In this document: piece after piece, positions 26,640-37,960 of the stretch | How the letters are laid out: each line of letters begins with the position of its first letter | Position numbering within the stretch: the stretch's first letter is position 1 | Assembly (NCBI RefSeq): GCF_021018805.1 | Contig: NC_086256.1 | Span: 12,218,032-12,282,031, forward strand | Direction of reading: 5' to 3' | From: Prinia subflava | Taxonomy: Eukaryota; Chordata; Aves; Passeriformes; Cisticolidae | DNA: 64,000 bases | Notes under the pieces: generated by a model | The model's input: the letters and a program-made list of their open reading frames with translations, nothing else | Database searches by the model: none | Told to the model about the DNA's origin: nothing | Made by a program: the position numbers and the translations under genes

Positions 26640-29419
26640 TACAATGGCTAAATGGTATCCCGCTATAAAACAGAGCCTTGTATGTCTGGAATGTTTACCT
26701 AGAGCTCATTATAGTCAAAGCACAGAAATTAGCAGTTCAACAACTGTCTTAAATTTGACCTAACTTACCCTCAAGAGAAGCTAATTTTTCTCTTAGAAAT
26801 ACTCATTTATTCTTTCTAGTTTTAAGTGGAGTCTCCTCAGGGGTCTCATTCCAGAACTGAAAATTAGACAACATGATGTCTTCTGGAGAAGATTTCTCCA
26901 GCCACAGATGCAGCAAAACCAAGGTAGTTGGACAAAGTGTTTTGAGAAGGAGAGGAGGGCAACTAGGACCATCCAGAGAGCGCTCAAAATACCTGCAATG
27001 CAACCCAGGAGAGATATCCTATGGGAGTGAAAACATAAAGGTATTGGAATGGCAGGTTCATATTGACTTCTGCTTAATATTCTATTAAGCATACAATTTG
27101 GACTATCTGATTTTAAAATAGAATTTGGCTTTCCCTGCCTGCAGGTCAGTTCGTGTGGAGGAATAACATACCAGAAGAAATTCAGAGGTGAAGATTATTG
27201 GCCAAAGACTGGTGTGAAAATGATAGGGTCAGAAATTATGTCTTTCTTCTCATGGTCTTTTCACTAGGTGTAGGAGGTAAGCTGATAGAAATGTCTGCCC
27301 CACAGATCATTTGGAGAACCTATCCATGCACACAGGCTCCAAGACAGGAGACACAGCAGGAACCTTCCTGGGGCTTCAAACAGATTTCTATTGCATGACA
27401 TTTTCGCAAGAGTACCAAAAGCAACTGAACTAAGATCTACAAGATGACCCATCTTAAATGACTGGAAATATCAATAAATTTGTAGTAGCATATTTCAAAT
27501 GTACTGGGTATTAATATAGTGGTTTCTGTTATCAGGAAGATTTATTTCTCTCAGTTTATTATAACTATTGTCAAAAGAACACTTTAAAAGAAACACAAAT
27601 CCTCACTTCTTATGGCAAAGGTATTTTAATTTGGGTTTTTCATTAGTTTATCTTTTCTCTGTCCCCCCTCCTACCCTTTCTGCACCCTCCTGAACTGAGC
27701 AGCACTGAGCACTGCAGTGAACCTGGCAGCTTCAACCTCAACACTGGCAGCTTGTTGAGGTTAAGTATGACATTTCAAAACCAATTAGGTGGCAAAGATA
27801 GAGGGATGGGAAGTGAATCAGCTGTGATGGTCAAGTGCCCTTTTAACTCATTCTACAGTGTGTTTTGCAAGACTGTCAATGAAACCATGGTGTCTGTTTT
27901 ACAGCTCATCTTGAAGCATCAGCCAGGTTAGTGTTTGTGGAGCCAGCAGTGCATGTAGGTACAGATACCATGAATACAAGCATAAAAATTAGGGGGGTTT
28001 TATAATTCTCCACTGAAAAGGTAAGATACGTATTGCATTATTTACTACATTTTTCCCTTCAAGTGTACTAAGCTTATATGGTCCTTATAATTTTATGATG
28101 TCTAGCAGCACACCAAGACTGGCATAAAAGTGTTCAGTGTGAAGGTTATCAGACCAAATAGTAAATCATAATATATGTATTATGCTTTAAATAAAGCAAG
28201 TGCTTTATTCATCTGAGTGTTGGGGAACCAAATGTACATGCTTTTGTGAAGAATGAAGAGAACATTTTAAATTTCTCATGCCTATTGAAACCTTTCAATG
28301 CCTTTTGAAGAGACAATTAGGAGCTCACACATCTTTAAGAACACATTTAATCTGAGAAAATAGAGTTCCCTCTTCAAGCACATGGAGACTTCTCACCCTG
28401 GGGACATTGGACAGTTCTCACATACAGTGCCTGACCTCCAGGAGATATTTCTCTGCAGTTGCTACCATTTGAAGACTTGGTCCTGGAGCTTGGTTTGGGA
28501 GTGGTACTTATCCTTCAGGCCAATTTTTTAATGCTTTCCACTACTTGCAGTAACAGCCTTGAGGATTTTGGTTCTGGTCTAACTGCTGATCCATACCTCC
28601 ACAGGACTTGTCATCTTTTAGACACATCACTCCCCTGAATTCATCCCCAGTCCCAGAGCACTTGCCATCTTTCCTCTTGATAAATAACTCTATTACATGA
28701 AAAATGATCCTGACAAACTGTCAAGTGATATACACTGAATAACTTCTTCCATCCTACATTACAGCTAGGAGGGAACCCCTGAGAAATCTGGGTTGTCTCT
28801 ACTTCCCTGCAGTACACTCCATAACCCAAGGCCAGACTGATCTCCTCTCTGGCAGGTCTGTATTTACTGCTGGGGATTTAGGTTTTTTCTTTTCAGCCTC
28901 CTCAGAGGTTGGGGATACCCATGGCACACTGGCCACTGGTCTGAGAGCTTTCCAGCTGCTCCCAGTTCTTTGAGACAGTGAATGGTGCCCAGGTTGCCTG
29001 TCCTGTCAGGTCTGAATGAGAGTCTGGCTTTCCAGATCAGCACATCTGCTTTTTGAGCCTGGCCCTTGGCCTCCCCTAAAGCAGCTGGACCTTGGAAGTG
29101 AGCCTCCTTCCTTGCTGGGAGGAAGCTCTGCTCTGGATGGATCTCTCCTGCACACAACTGCTTTGAGCAAGGTCTTCCACATCACAGAGGGGCTGCTGAG
29201 GCGATTTTCCCCTGAATTTCAGCAACTTATCTACAGATGCTGATGTGCAACAAAGAAAAAAACAGAGGTAAAGAATGAAATTAAAGGCCCTCCAGAATTA
29301 TGCAGACCTAAACCTAGAACATCCACAGGATAAATGTACCCTCTTTGATGGTGTTTTTTTTTTCTGTCACCCCACGGAAGGTGCTTCTGATATATGAACT
29401 TTTCTCTACTTCTGCCAGT
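26640..29419. other. Single-copy DNA, no gene recognised
   Basis: No repeat family or exon recognised. An acceptor-like site (TGTCTGTTTTACAG, ending at 27904) and a donor-like site (AAAAG before GTAAGAT at 28021) enclose 116 bases, but all three frames contain stops, so only a non-coding exon would be possible. The stretch 28880-29230 is somewhat GC-rich and produces open frames on both strands without recognisable products. Confidence 0.5.
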
Positions 29420-29558
29420 GGTTTTTTTTTTTTTTTTTTTGGTTTTTTTTTTTTTTTTTTTTTTTGGTTTTTTTTTTTTTTTGTTTTTGGTTTTGGTTTT
29501 GGTTTTGTTTTTGTTTTTTTTTTGTTTGTTTTTTGTTTTTTGTTTTTTTTTTTTTTTT
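29420..29558. repeat. T-rich low-complexity tract with GGTTTT repeats
   Basis: About 140 bases consist only of T and G on the plus strand. They begin with T runs of about 20 separated by GG, pass through an array of GTTTTG/GGTTTT units near 29480-29510, and end in T18. The homopolymer-like frames across it are artefacts. It is low-complexity DNA, possibly grown from a retroposon poly-A tail read on the other strand; no element body is identifiable. Confidence 0.9.
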
Positions 29559-32500
29559 CCAGAAGGAAAGAGCCATTTCTAAAATAAATTTTCATGTTTA
29601 GTGGAGTAGCCACTTTTTCAGAAAAAAGTCATTTAAATTAATGCATACTTAAAGCATATTTGGAGGAGAAAATTCAAAAAAACTGCTGCATTTAAAAACC
29701 TACTATTCCTCTATAGAAATACAGAAAAATCAATAGAACAATTAATGAATAAAATAATTAATTACTTTTGTTTCTTACTAAAAGAAACATTTTCATGAGA
29801 AATATAGAAATATAGCAAGCAGGCATTTGGCAAACCTCTAGACAAACATCTACAAGTAACATTGTGATTAAGCTATTAATTCACTATGAAGTCTAAACAT
29901 CAATATATAAGTGAAATATATGTATCTGGTATATATATATGTGAAAAAATCACTTCACACGTATAAGAACTCCAAATGCTATATTGTTATATTAAAATAA
30001 TGATATATTTACCCACCCAATTTAGTGGGTTTTTCTCCCCTCCTGCATTCTAAGACAGTCTGTTTCCCTTGATTTATTCAAGTTATTTTCCCCTTTTTAC
30101 AGTCTAATAGCAAACGGCTCAACAATATGATAATGTGTATATTGAATCTGAATGGCCCTGGTTGTTTGTGGTCACTGGGCTGTGTGAGGGGTCTGCTGTG
30201 TGCAGTGAGGCAGGGGGTGACTCTGCAGGCTCCCTCCAAGTGCCTTCCCAGGCAATACACAAACATTTGGCCTTACAGCTTGCCTTCCCGTGGGATAACA
30301 CAGAGAAAGGCATTAGCCCAAAGCGGCTCCATGCACAACTGAAACAGACACCCACAGGTTTCATATTCTGGAGTAGTCTCTTGTGTTTGGAAAGAACACT
30401 TCTATTGACTAGATACACTGAAAAAGTAGAAGAGCGCATTGCAAAAACCATAGGAGGTAGAAGCTTTCATCAAAAGAATATAAAATGGCAGGAGAGATAC
30501 TGTTGCTGAGCTATTGGACTGTATAATTGTCCAGGGATTTCTGTACTGAAGCTTGCAGAAGTTTTTCCAGTGAAACAGTTTTTCCACCAGAAAATGATAA
30601 TTTGATACATTTGAAACTATTCACAGCTGTACATCGATTTCTTGTAAATTCCAGATGGATCATGATTGAGACAACTTGCTGAGTTAGTGTTTCCACTTGT
30701 TTCCATGTAACAAGAGTTGATAGCAAGTGTTTCAAAGTTTTATTTCTTGAAGTTTGGTAAGGAACTGAAACATTAAAATTTCAACATTCCTTCTTTCAGA
30801 GGGTGAAAGAAAACTTTTTATTGTATCAGCACATTGTGCGGAAGGACCATTGCCCCCTGCCTTGAGCCCTCCTGGTGCTCCTGCAATCTGCTGGAGGCCA
30901 GCAGAGAGTTTCCTCAGCAGCTCTCACCCCTCCTCCAGTGTTTCCAGCTATTCACTTCATACCAAATCAGGAGGCACTGTGTGTCTGTGTGTGAGTGCAT
31001 ACACTGTGAAACACTCTGATGCTTGGATTTTTTTTGATCCTGCCTAAGCCAGAAAAACCCATTTGAGCTATTCTGTTGCTCCAAGTTTGGGAAAAAATCA
31101 AAACTTTGATACTTCAGAATGTTGCAAATAGGTAGGTTCTTTTTTATTCTTCCTCATAGACTTATCCACAACACTGATATTGTCCATGTCCCATAGCCTC
31201 TTAAAATAAAAAGTATTATTGACCTTTCTGTAGGACAAATTCTCTAGATTCTTTGTTCCTCTCTTTCTCTCACAGGTTTTCTGGCTTTCAGATTTGGCAA
31301 GTAGCTTACCAAAACAAACATTGCATGAATGCTGAGAGAACTGCATCTGATTAAATGCTGGATGTTAATTGTAACCCTATTTCATTTCTATTTTTAAATA
31401 GCAGAAAAGAATAATCTACATTAAAAGACTGACCTTTGAAAGCCACAATGCTTGACTTATCTTGAGATAAAACCTCCTTGTAGCTAGGCCTCTTTGCTGG
31501 TACATGACGCAGCCGTCTCTGAGTGACAAAAGTGATTTAAGTTCAAGTAAGGTATTCTAAGAACCACAGGTCAAATCAAGTCAGGGTTTGTTAAACTTCA
31601 TTGGTGTTTGTCTGCATAGTTACTGCTTTTTTCCAAAACTGAAATACTGAACAACTGTCTCTATGCAGAACACCTCCACAGCGTGCTCCAAAATTTTCCA
31701 CAAGCATTCTCTTATGAGATATCAGGCTTGTGCCACACATGTCTGCAGGTTTTAGTGTGGCCTATACGGTCTGTAACTAATTTATACTTATTATACTTCC
31801 ACTGTAAGCTTACCTGAGCAGCATTAAGGAAAATAACGTGCTGTATCACTGCACAGGCCTTGTCAATTAAATGCAGAGAACACTTCAGTATCTGTATTCA
31901 CAACCATATAGCTGAACTGAAAGTACACAGAAACTCTTAGGAATATGCCATGCTGCCTGTGAAATACTTCAATACTCTGTGAAATACTTCAATATTGCAA
32001 TAACATCTGCCAGCTGCAGCTCACTGTGCTTCACATCCTTCACATCAAATCAAATGGCATAAGTGTGTAGAGCCAGGACCAGTGTCAGCTATTATGTGTC
32101 AGTTTTTCCTAAGGGGACATGCTGACAGACAATCAAAACTTTTCTTTAATATTTCTTATTGTGTTTCTGCTATTGAGACTGCCTGTCATGTAGCAATCAT
32201 TCTTTGTTTGTGATGAGAAATAAAAATAAAAACAAAAGAACTTGGATGCTTGTCTCAAGTGTTTGGACTGAGTGAAGTTTGCTCATGTTCGGGTTAGGCT
32301 TTGAGCAGTGGGTTGCTGTGGGGTGGTTGTGGACTTAGGCTGATCGTTTGGGGAGTGACAGACACCCTTAATTGAAAATATAAGGCTCCCTTGCAAAAGT
32401 CTAACTCTTCACACAGACACAAACTCTCCTAATGCATCACACTGACTGTGGTGGAAGGATGTCACAGATGGAAATGTTCAGCCTGGATGAGCTGAGCATG

Positions 32501-34125
32501 CAAAATCTGGGTTTTATTTGAACGATCATTGCAGGGCAATGAAATGTGATAACAAATACTTGTCATACCACATTGGTCAAAGTTTCAGCTTCTCTGGTGT
32601 AACAGCAAAAGAAAAGGCAAAGCAAAACTCCCAAGCTCAAATGAACCCTTCCAAAATGTAAGTGCAGTTATACCACACTGTGTGGTGCAGAGGACCTCGT
32701 GCAGTTGTGCCAGCATTACAGACAGGCTGTCTTTGTCCTGGGCAGTGTCTAAGGTAAATCTTATATTATTAAACTGATAATATACCATCTGCACTTTGTG
32801 TACAGAATTGTGGTCACAGTATAAATTAGGAATCTTGTCATTTGAGAACCTCAGATCCATCCTCCATGCTCTGACAAAATACAATTTTTCCTGCAGGGTC
32901 TGCTATGCAAATTGCTTGGTTTTTTTAGCAGAGCTGCTAATATTTATATTACTTTAAACAGAAGAATTTTTGAATCACACTCACAAAGGTGTTTGTTCAA
33001 TCATGACCTGTGTGATACACAGGATAATTTATCACTTTCTAGTTCATAGAATAAAATCCCCTTTCCATGGCTGCCATTTCATTGTCTGTGTCTCAGAAAT
33101 TTTCCCTTCTCATTCCTCTACATATCCATTACTTTCTGCCCCTGCTCTGAGTTTCCTCTTCAGTTTTCCAACTTTATCCACTTGGCCAAAGTTTTCCAGC
33201 CAAAAGAATGGGTTCTAGTGGTAGTTCCTTTCCATGCACCATACTCTTGATCAACTGTAGCCCTTTCTTTGCTCAGGAGTAGCCAGGGAGACAGCTGGGA
33301 AGTCCAGAGCAGAGTGCTTGAAACCACCTTACAACAGACGAAAAGAAAGAAAGGAAAGTAGTACAGGTTGGAGAAGCAAATGGGACTCACACCCTGATTT
33401 GGGAATGTAGGTGGGCGTATAATGCTTTCTGTAAGAACCTGGAAACAATAAAACTGGTGGATGGGAGGATCAGGCTGGATGAGTAGAAAGAAAGGACAAA
33501 GCCTCGGCTTTGCAGAGGGCACTGCGCAGAAATAGAAAGAAGGAAAAACACATGAAAGGGTTCAAGTAAGCAGTAAGAAATTTTAGGATTAAGCTTTGCT
33601 GATCCAAACTTCTAAAGTATTGGAGGTTCAACCATCACTAATCTTGACCCCCTTCATTTATGAGAAAACAGGACCAAATAAAATCAGTTACAGGATTCTG
33701 GGCTACGGATATATCAAGTTGTATCTCCTGTAACAAGATGCGGTGCAATGGCATGACCTGCATTTCAGCTGTAGCAGCAGTCAGATTTTCCCCCTGAATG
33801 TCACATGTCACATCTTACTATAATTTACTATCTGGAAGACTTGTAATTAAAACCATATGCTTCATTTTTTTTTTCTTGTGCACATGAGGGATTCCACATT
33901 TCTATAAACTTTGCCAATTGTAAACTCATCTCTCTCTTTCCACTAACCTGTGGCCCAACTGCATGTAATAAGAGTAATTTGGAGAATTATATTTGGTTAC
34001 ACTCTATTGCTAATTTGCTTCTTTCCTCTAATGGTCTGAAGAGTACTGAGCTAAACCAGTTAATCTGAAATAAGCTAAAATGGAAAGATATATTTTAGGA
34101 ACAGGCAATTATATTCTTTTAATTA
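29559..34125. other. AT-rich single-copy DNA, no gene recognised
   Basis: Nothing recognisable apart from a short tandem duplication listed separately. Frames at 30119-30451 (-), 30135-30509 (+) and 33160-33522 (-) are shadow-like and lack domains. TA-rich motifs lie around 29905-29942. Confidence 0.5.
31957..31996. repeat. 20-bp tandem duplication
   Basis: CTGTGAAATACTTCAATACT at 31957-31976 is followed directly by a second copy at 31977-31996 that differs at one base near its end. This is a small local duplication with no known role. Confidence 0.9.
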
Positions 34126-34443
34126 ATGCAGCATCACTTTGCAGTAATTTATTTGGCTTTTCTAACAGCAATGAGCATTTTAGGACTGATACCGATCTCT
34201 TTGGTGATGCAGAGTACATGTAAACCTGTCACACCTGAGGAACTTCGATACAGAGAAATCCCTAATGGGATTAATGCTGACATACCTGGCTGCATGCCAC
34301 CCTCCTGCCCGCAGGTACATCTTACACAGAGTCACTACTGGAGTAAAGATGTAGCTGAAACATTCCTGCATTTTGGCTGTTGTCAGCTACCCTCCCAAGC
34401 AGCCAGCCCGGAGCAGCCTCAGGGACAGGCAGTGCAGCAGTGA
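34126..34443 (+). other. Small ORF with signal-peptide-like start, unverified
   Basis: A true ATG at 34126 opens 105 codons. The first residues (MQHHFAVIYLAFLTAM, then SILGLIPISLVM) form a short polar start and a long hydrophobic run like a secretion signal. Next comes a polar stretch with CKPVTPEELRYREIPNG and a CMPPSC pair of cysteines. After CPQ, at 34314, the DNA reads CAG then GTACAT, a plausible splice donor, so codons beyond that may be intron. A second reading is an exon starting at 34169, after the acceptor-like TTTTCTAACAG. TATATTTTA lies about 35 bases upstream of the ATG; the base at -3 is T, a weak start context. I do not recognise the protein. Chance is a serious alternative: one ORF of this length is unremarkable in 64 kb. 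Confidence 0.2.
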
Positions 34444-35014
34444 TGGGTACAGCAGTGATGGCTACAGCCCTGCTTCCCCAGGCACTGCCAACAGAACCAG
34501 CTTTTCCTAGCCTGTGTTTTAAAAAGATATGGAATGTCCCAGAAGGAGTCAGAATTTATCTGTCATTCACTGGACTGTGGAAATAATTTGGGCATTTTTT
34601 CCACATTGAATGACAGCCCCACTGGCTGAATTTTTGGCCAGATTCTAGTCACTTGCAGAGGTTTGGTTTTTCTTTTTTTGGCACTGTGCCTTTACACCCT
34701 ATCCCTGTAACAGGAGCAGAGAGCTGTCAGACAGGGCAGTGCAGGACACAGACATTGAAGAAATGAGGGTTAGACACCATGATTCAAAACATTTTGATTC
34801 ATCGCTGCGGCTGACTCCATCTCTCATCTCTGGACAGCTTTCTCCCAGATGTCTCAATAAAGACAGGGCCACATGACACAGGCTTTTACCACACTGTCTG
34901 TCTCAGTCTCTCTCATCAATAGATACATGAGAGCCTGACAAAGATCACAGCTAAACCTTACAGGTACAGGATGAAGGCCAATGGTTCAGTAAATGTAACC
35001 AAACTCCACTCAGT
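34444..35014. other. Single-copy DNA upstream of CR1
   Basis: No gene recognised. An AATAAAG at about 34856 sits in a stretch with TGT-rich sequence downstream, which could be a polyadenylation signal or part of an old LTR. No second feature supports either reading. Confidence 0.4.
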
Positions 35015-35531
35015 CTGCTCCCCTCTCGTGAGCCCACACCAGGAGTGCTGCATCCCCACTGGGCTCCCCAGAGCAGGAAGGACATGGACCTGCTGCAGTG
35101 AGTCTAGAGGAGGCCATGAAGATGATTAGAGGGAGTCCTCCAAGGAAAGGCTGAGATAATTAGAATTGTTCAGTCTTGAGAAGGTTCTGGGAAGACCTTA
35201 AATCAACCTTTCAGTACTTAAACTGGGCTTATAACAAAGCGGCAGAGGGACTGTTCACAAGGGCCTGTAGTGACAGGATAAGGGGGAATGGCTTCAAACT
35301 GGGATTTGGTTTAGGTTAGGTTTTGGGAATCAATTTCTCACTGTGAGGGTGGTGAGGCATGGGAATGGGTTGCCCAGAGAAGCTGTGGATGCTCCATCCT
35401 TGGAAGCGTTCAAGGCCAGGTTGGATGGGGCTTGGAGGAACCCAGGCTAGTGAGAGGTGTCCCTGCCTATGGCAGAGGGTTGGAATTAGGTGATCTTAAA
35501 TCTCTTTTCTAACCCATTCTGTGATTCTATT
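35015..35531 (+). mobile_element. 5'-truncated CR1 LINE (ORF2 end plus 3' UTR)
   Basis: This is a clear avian CR1. It begins inside the reverse-transcriptase C-terminal part: CTCGTGAGCCCACACCAGGA corresponds to the LVRPHLE motif, and AGGAAGGACATGGACCTGCT gives RKDMDLL. It continues through GACTGTTCACAAGGGCCTGT and GGGGGAATGGCTTCAAACTG, then CACTGTGAGGGTGGTGAGGC and GGTTGCCCAGAGAAGCTGTG, and ends in the CR1 3' signature, a variant of ATTCTATGATTCTAT at 35516-35531. CR1 moves by target-primed reverse transcription and is usually 5'-truncated. Several stops and frameshifts (a TGA directly after the RKDMDLLQ codons, and a TAG two codons later) make it dead. Its divergence is moderate, much less than that of the copy at 60.2-61.3 kb. 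Confidence 0.93.
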
Positions 35532-37418
35532 ACTTTAGGTGAAAGACACTCATATTTCAGAGGAGAATCTATTCCTTTCTAATTTTTTCTCTCCTCACCA
35601 TCCAAAAAACCCTAAGTCCACAGACTGGACAATTTTTCAAGAGGACACTGTTTACAAGTATGTTAATTGGGAATATTCCTTTCAAAATCTTATTTTCATT
35701 ACTTAAAATAGTCCTAAATTAAAACTTGAAGGGTAAACCCCAAGAGCGTGTAACAAAATTCTCAATAAACTAAAGCATTTTTGAGGAGGGAAAGTAAAGA
35801 TTTTTCTTTTGTGTCCTAAAACCTTTAAAAAAGGAAATCTAGATTTGTTTTAATTAAAACATTCTTTCCTCCCAAACATTCTCCATTATTATTGTACTTA
35901 CTTACCACTACTTTTCAAATACCACAGTCATGGTCAATGCTGACATGAGACAAGCATCACCCCATGATGGCATTTATATGACAGTTGAATTTGCATAAAT
36001 TGCAAAAATGGAAAAAGACTAGTGGAAAAATTAAAATTACCATTACAGAGAAAAATCATAATTGAGACATGTAAAACTGTAAAATAAAAAGTGGTTTACA
36101 TCCACTTTTGGAGTAAGGAAAAGGACTAAGCAGAATATTACGGAATTTCTTCTTTTAGTTTGAGATGTATGTAGTAACTTCCCATAATTCCAAAAGAACC
36201 TACTCCTCTCTGCCATTCCTCATCCCACTTTGATTCTGCCTGATTGAGAAGGAGTTGGTTGCCAAGGGGCAACAACCAGTCTGTAGGGTTCTTCTGTTGA
36301 CAACAGAAAACAGCATATATATATATATACACACACACACATATATATATGTACACACACATATATATAATGTGTATATACACACTATAAACACAATGGT
36401 GCATTATCATAGGTAAGTGCATTTGATCCACATTTATTACTCTCCAGATCCCATGAGTAGTAATCCCTAGTTTATGATAAAAATTTAGGATATGAAGTTA
36501 TAACTCACTGCAATAACATGTTTTGTCTTGAACAGGGTATGAAATCAAACAAATTGTGAAATATGGTGCTATTTTGGGGAATATTCCCCACGGAAAGCTT
36601 TCTGTTGTGTAGGGCAAATGTTTATGCACAGCATCACTGCTGATGGACACTGACTCTCATCAGCTGTGCCAGAACATGGAAACCTGTTATCCTGCTTGCT
36701 TGACTGAAAAGTTAATATTCCTTGATGTGTTTTAGAGAGCTTTGCTGATGTGCTCTGTTTTACAATATCACAAAAAATTCCCTGTGTACTAGCCTGTTTT
36801 GCAAAACAGCAGATGACCTTTGCCATGAGAATGTCACCTCTGAAGCTGCTTCTGAGTGTGAGGACATCAGTTTGCCATTTTAAAGCACACAGCATCTTGT
36901 GCATGTGGTAGTAAAAGCTGCCATGGAGGTTAAACAATCTTTCTGGATTATTTTTTTAAAACTTATTTTTAAGTGAATCTGTAAAATGTCCCAGAATGAA
37001 GAAATCAACCCAAAGAAAGAAGGCTGAGAAGGAGATCAAGAAATAGGCTCCTATAAATCTTCAGAGAAAAAGTTTTCCTTTTTCTTTCCCCTTTTTATTA
37101 TCTCTTGTACAGTAAAGGTCACACCATACATTGGCTGCATTTTTAAATTATAGCAAGAGAAGTCCAGGTTACAATTTCAGTGAATAAATCTGATGAAGAT
37201 TAGGCCTCTCTTTACCCCTTTTTTGTCCTCAATATTCATCTTGCATTGGATCACAGTTTCAGACCTGCGTTCACATGGGAACAGCAATATTATTTTAAAG
37301 TTATTGATTCAGAAGATGGCAAGGAAGAAACTCTGGGTTGTTATTCTGAAAGCAACTGAAATGAGAAACCTGTCACAAGGAAAAGGATTATTTTGTGCTT
37401 AAGAGGGATTGGAGCCTG
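35532..37418. other. AT-rich single-copy DNA, no gene recognised
   Basis: No exon or further interspersed repeat recognised; the microsatellite inside it is listed separately. The frame at 36569-36937 (-, 122 codons) shows no recognisable domain. Confidence 0.5.
36315..36385. repeat. Compound TA/CA dinucleotide microsatellite
   Basis: About 70 bases alternate (AT)n, (AC)n, (AT)n, GTACACACAC, (AT)n, ATGTGTATAT and ACACAC. Alternating purine-pyrimidine sequence of this kind is length-variable and may adopt non-B structure. Frames through it are artefacts. Confidence 0.93.
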
Positions 37419-37960
37419 AGAGGGTCACGCACCAAATGCACAAGAGCATAGTCAGAGACATCGCCTATAACTGTGCCATTAAAGGTGTCATTGCAGAATG
37501 AGGATCTGTCTTAATCCTGGAAGTTTGGGACAAGTGGAAATACACAGACCCAGGTGTACAATCAAGACTCCTTAGAGCAGCTGTTGGCTAATTTGTGCAA
37601 TTTAAGTTGTCTTACATGTCATAATTTGTACCCAACCTCACGTTTCTCACACTGTGGCGCTGGGTGAACATATCACGTGCTTGGTATTGCATAGTGGGTC
37701 TTCAATTTGCTCGGATAATAAAGAATCAGAGCAGTCAAATTGGTTAAGTAGCCTCGAGAAAGTTACCCTCACAGGTACTGGTAGTTAATTACTTTCTCTT
37801 ATCATGTAGCAGGGATATAATGTAATCCTTCAGGGGAGAGAAGATGGTGGGTTCTTTCCTTTTTTTGGAGTGGACACCTGGGATCGCCTCGACATGTGTG
37901 GCTGCCACCCACATCTTCCTCTGGGCAACCCTACATCTGCTCTTGGCATATATATTGCAT
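37419..37960 (+). mobile_element. Possible old retroviral LTR/leader remnant
   Basis: The segment has many more CpGs than its surroundings (for example in CACGCACC, TGGCGCTGGG, ATCACGTG, CTCGGA, CCTCGAG and ATCGCCTCGAC). AATAAAG at 37717-37723 could be an LTR polyadenylation signal. About 150 bases further on, after a T run, TGGAGTGGACACCTGGG resembles a degraded tRNA primer-binding site; I count 13 of 18 bases against the pattern expected for tRNA-Cys. No paired LTR and no gag, pol or env sequence is visible, and the expected CA end is not present directly before the putative binding site. A CpG-containing regulatory element is an alternative. Confidence 0.28.

Noticed and set aside
27905..28020. 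Possible 116-nt exon between TTTTACAG and AAAAG-GTAAGAT
   Set aside because: All three frames contain stops, so it could only be non-coding, and no partner exon is visible.
29314..29613. Lys-rich or Phe-rich proteins at the T/G tract
   Set aside because: They are translations of low-complexity DNA.
34680..34960. Possible LTR around an AATAAAG near 34856
   Set aside because: No TG/CA ends, primer-binding site or repeat landmark could be identified.
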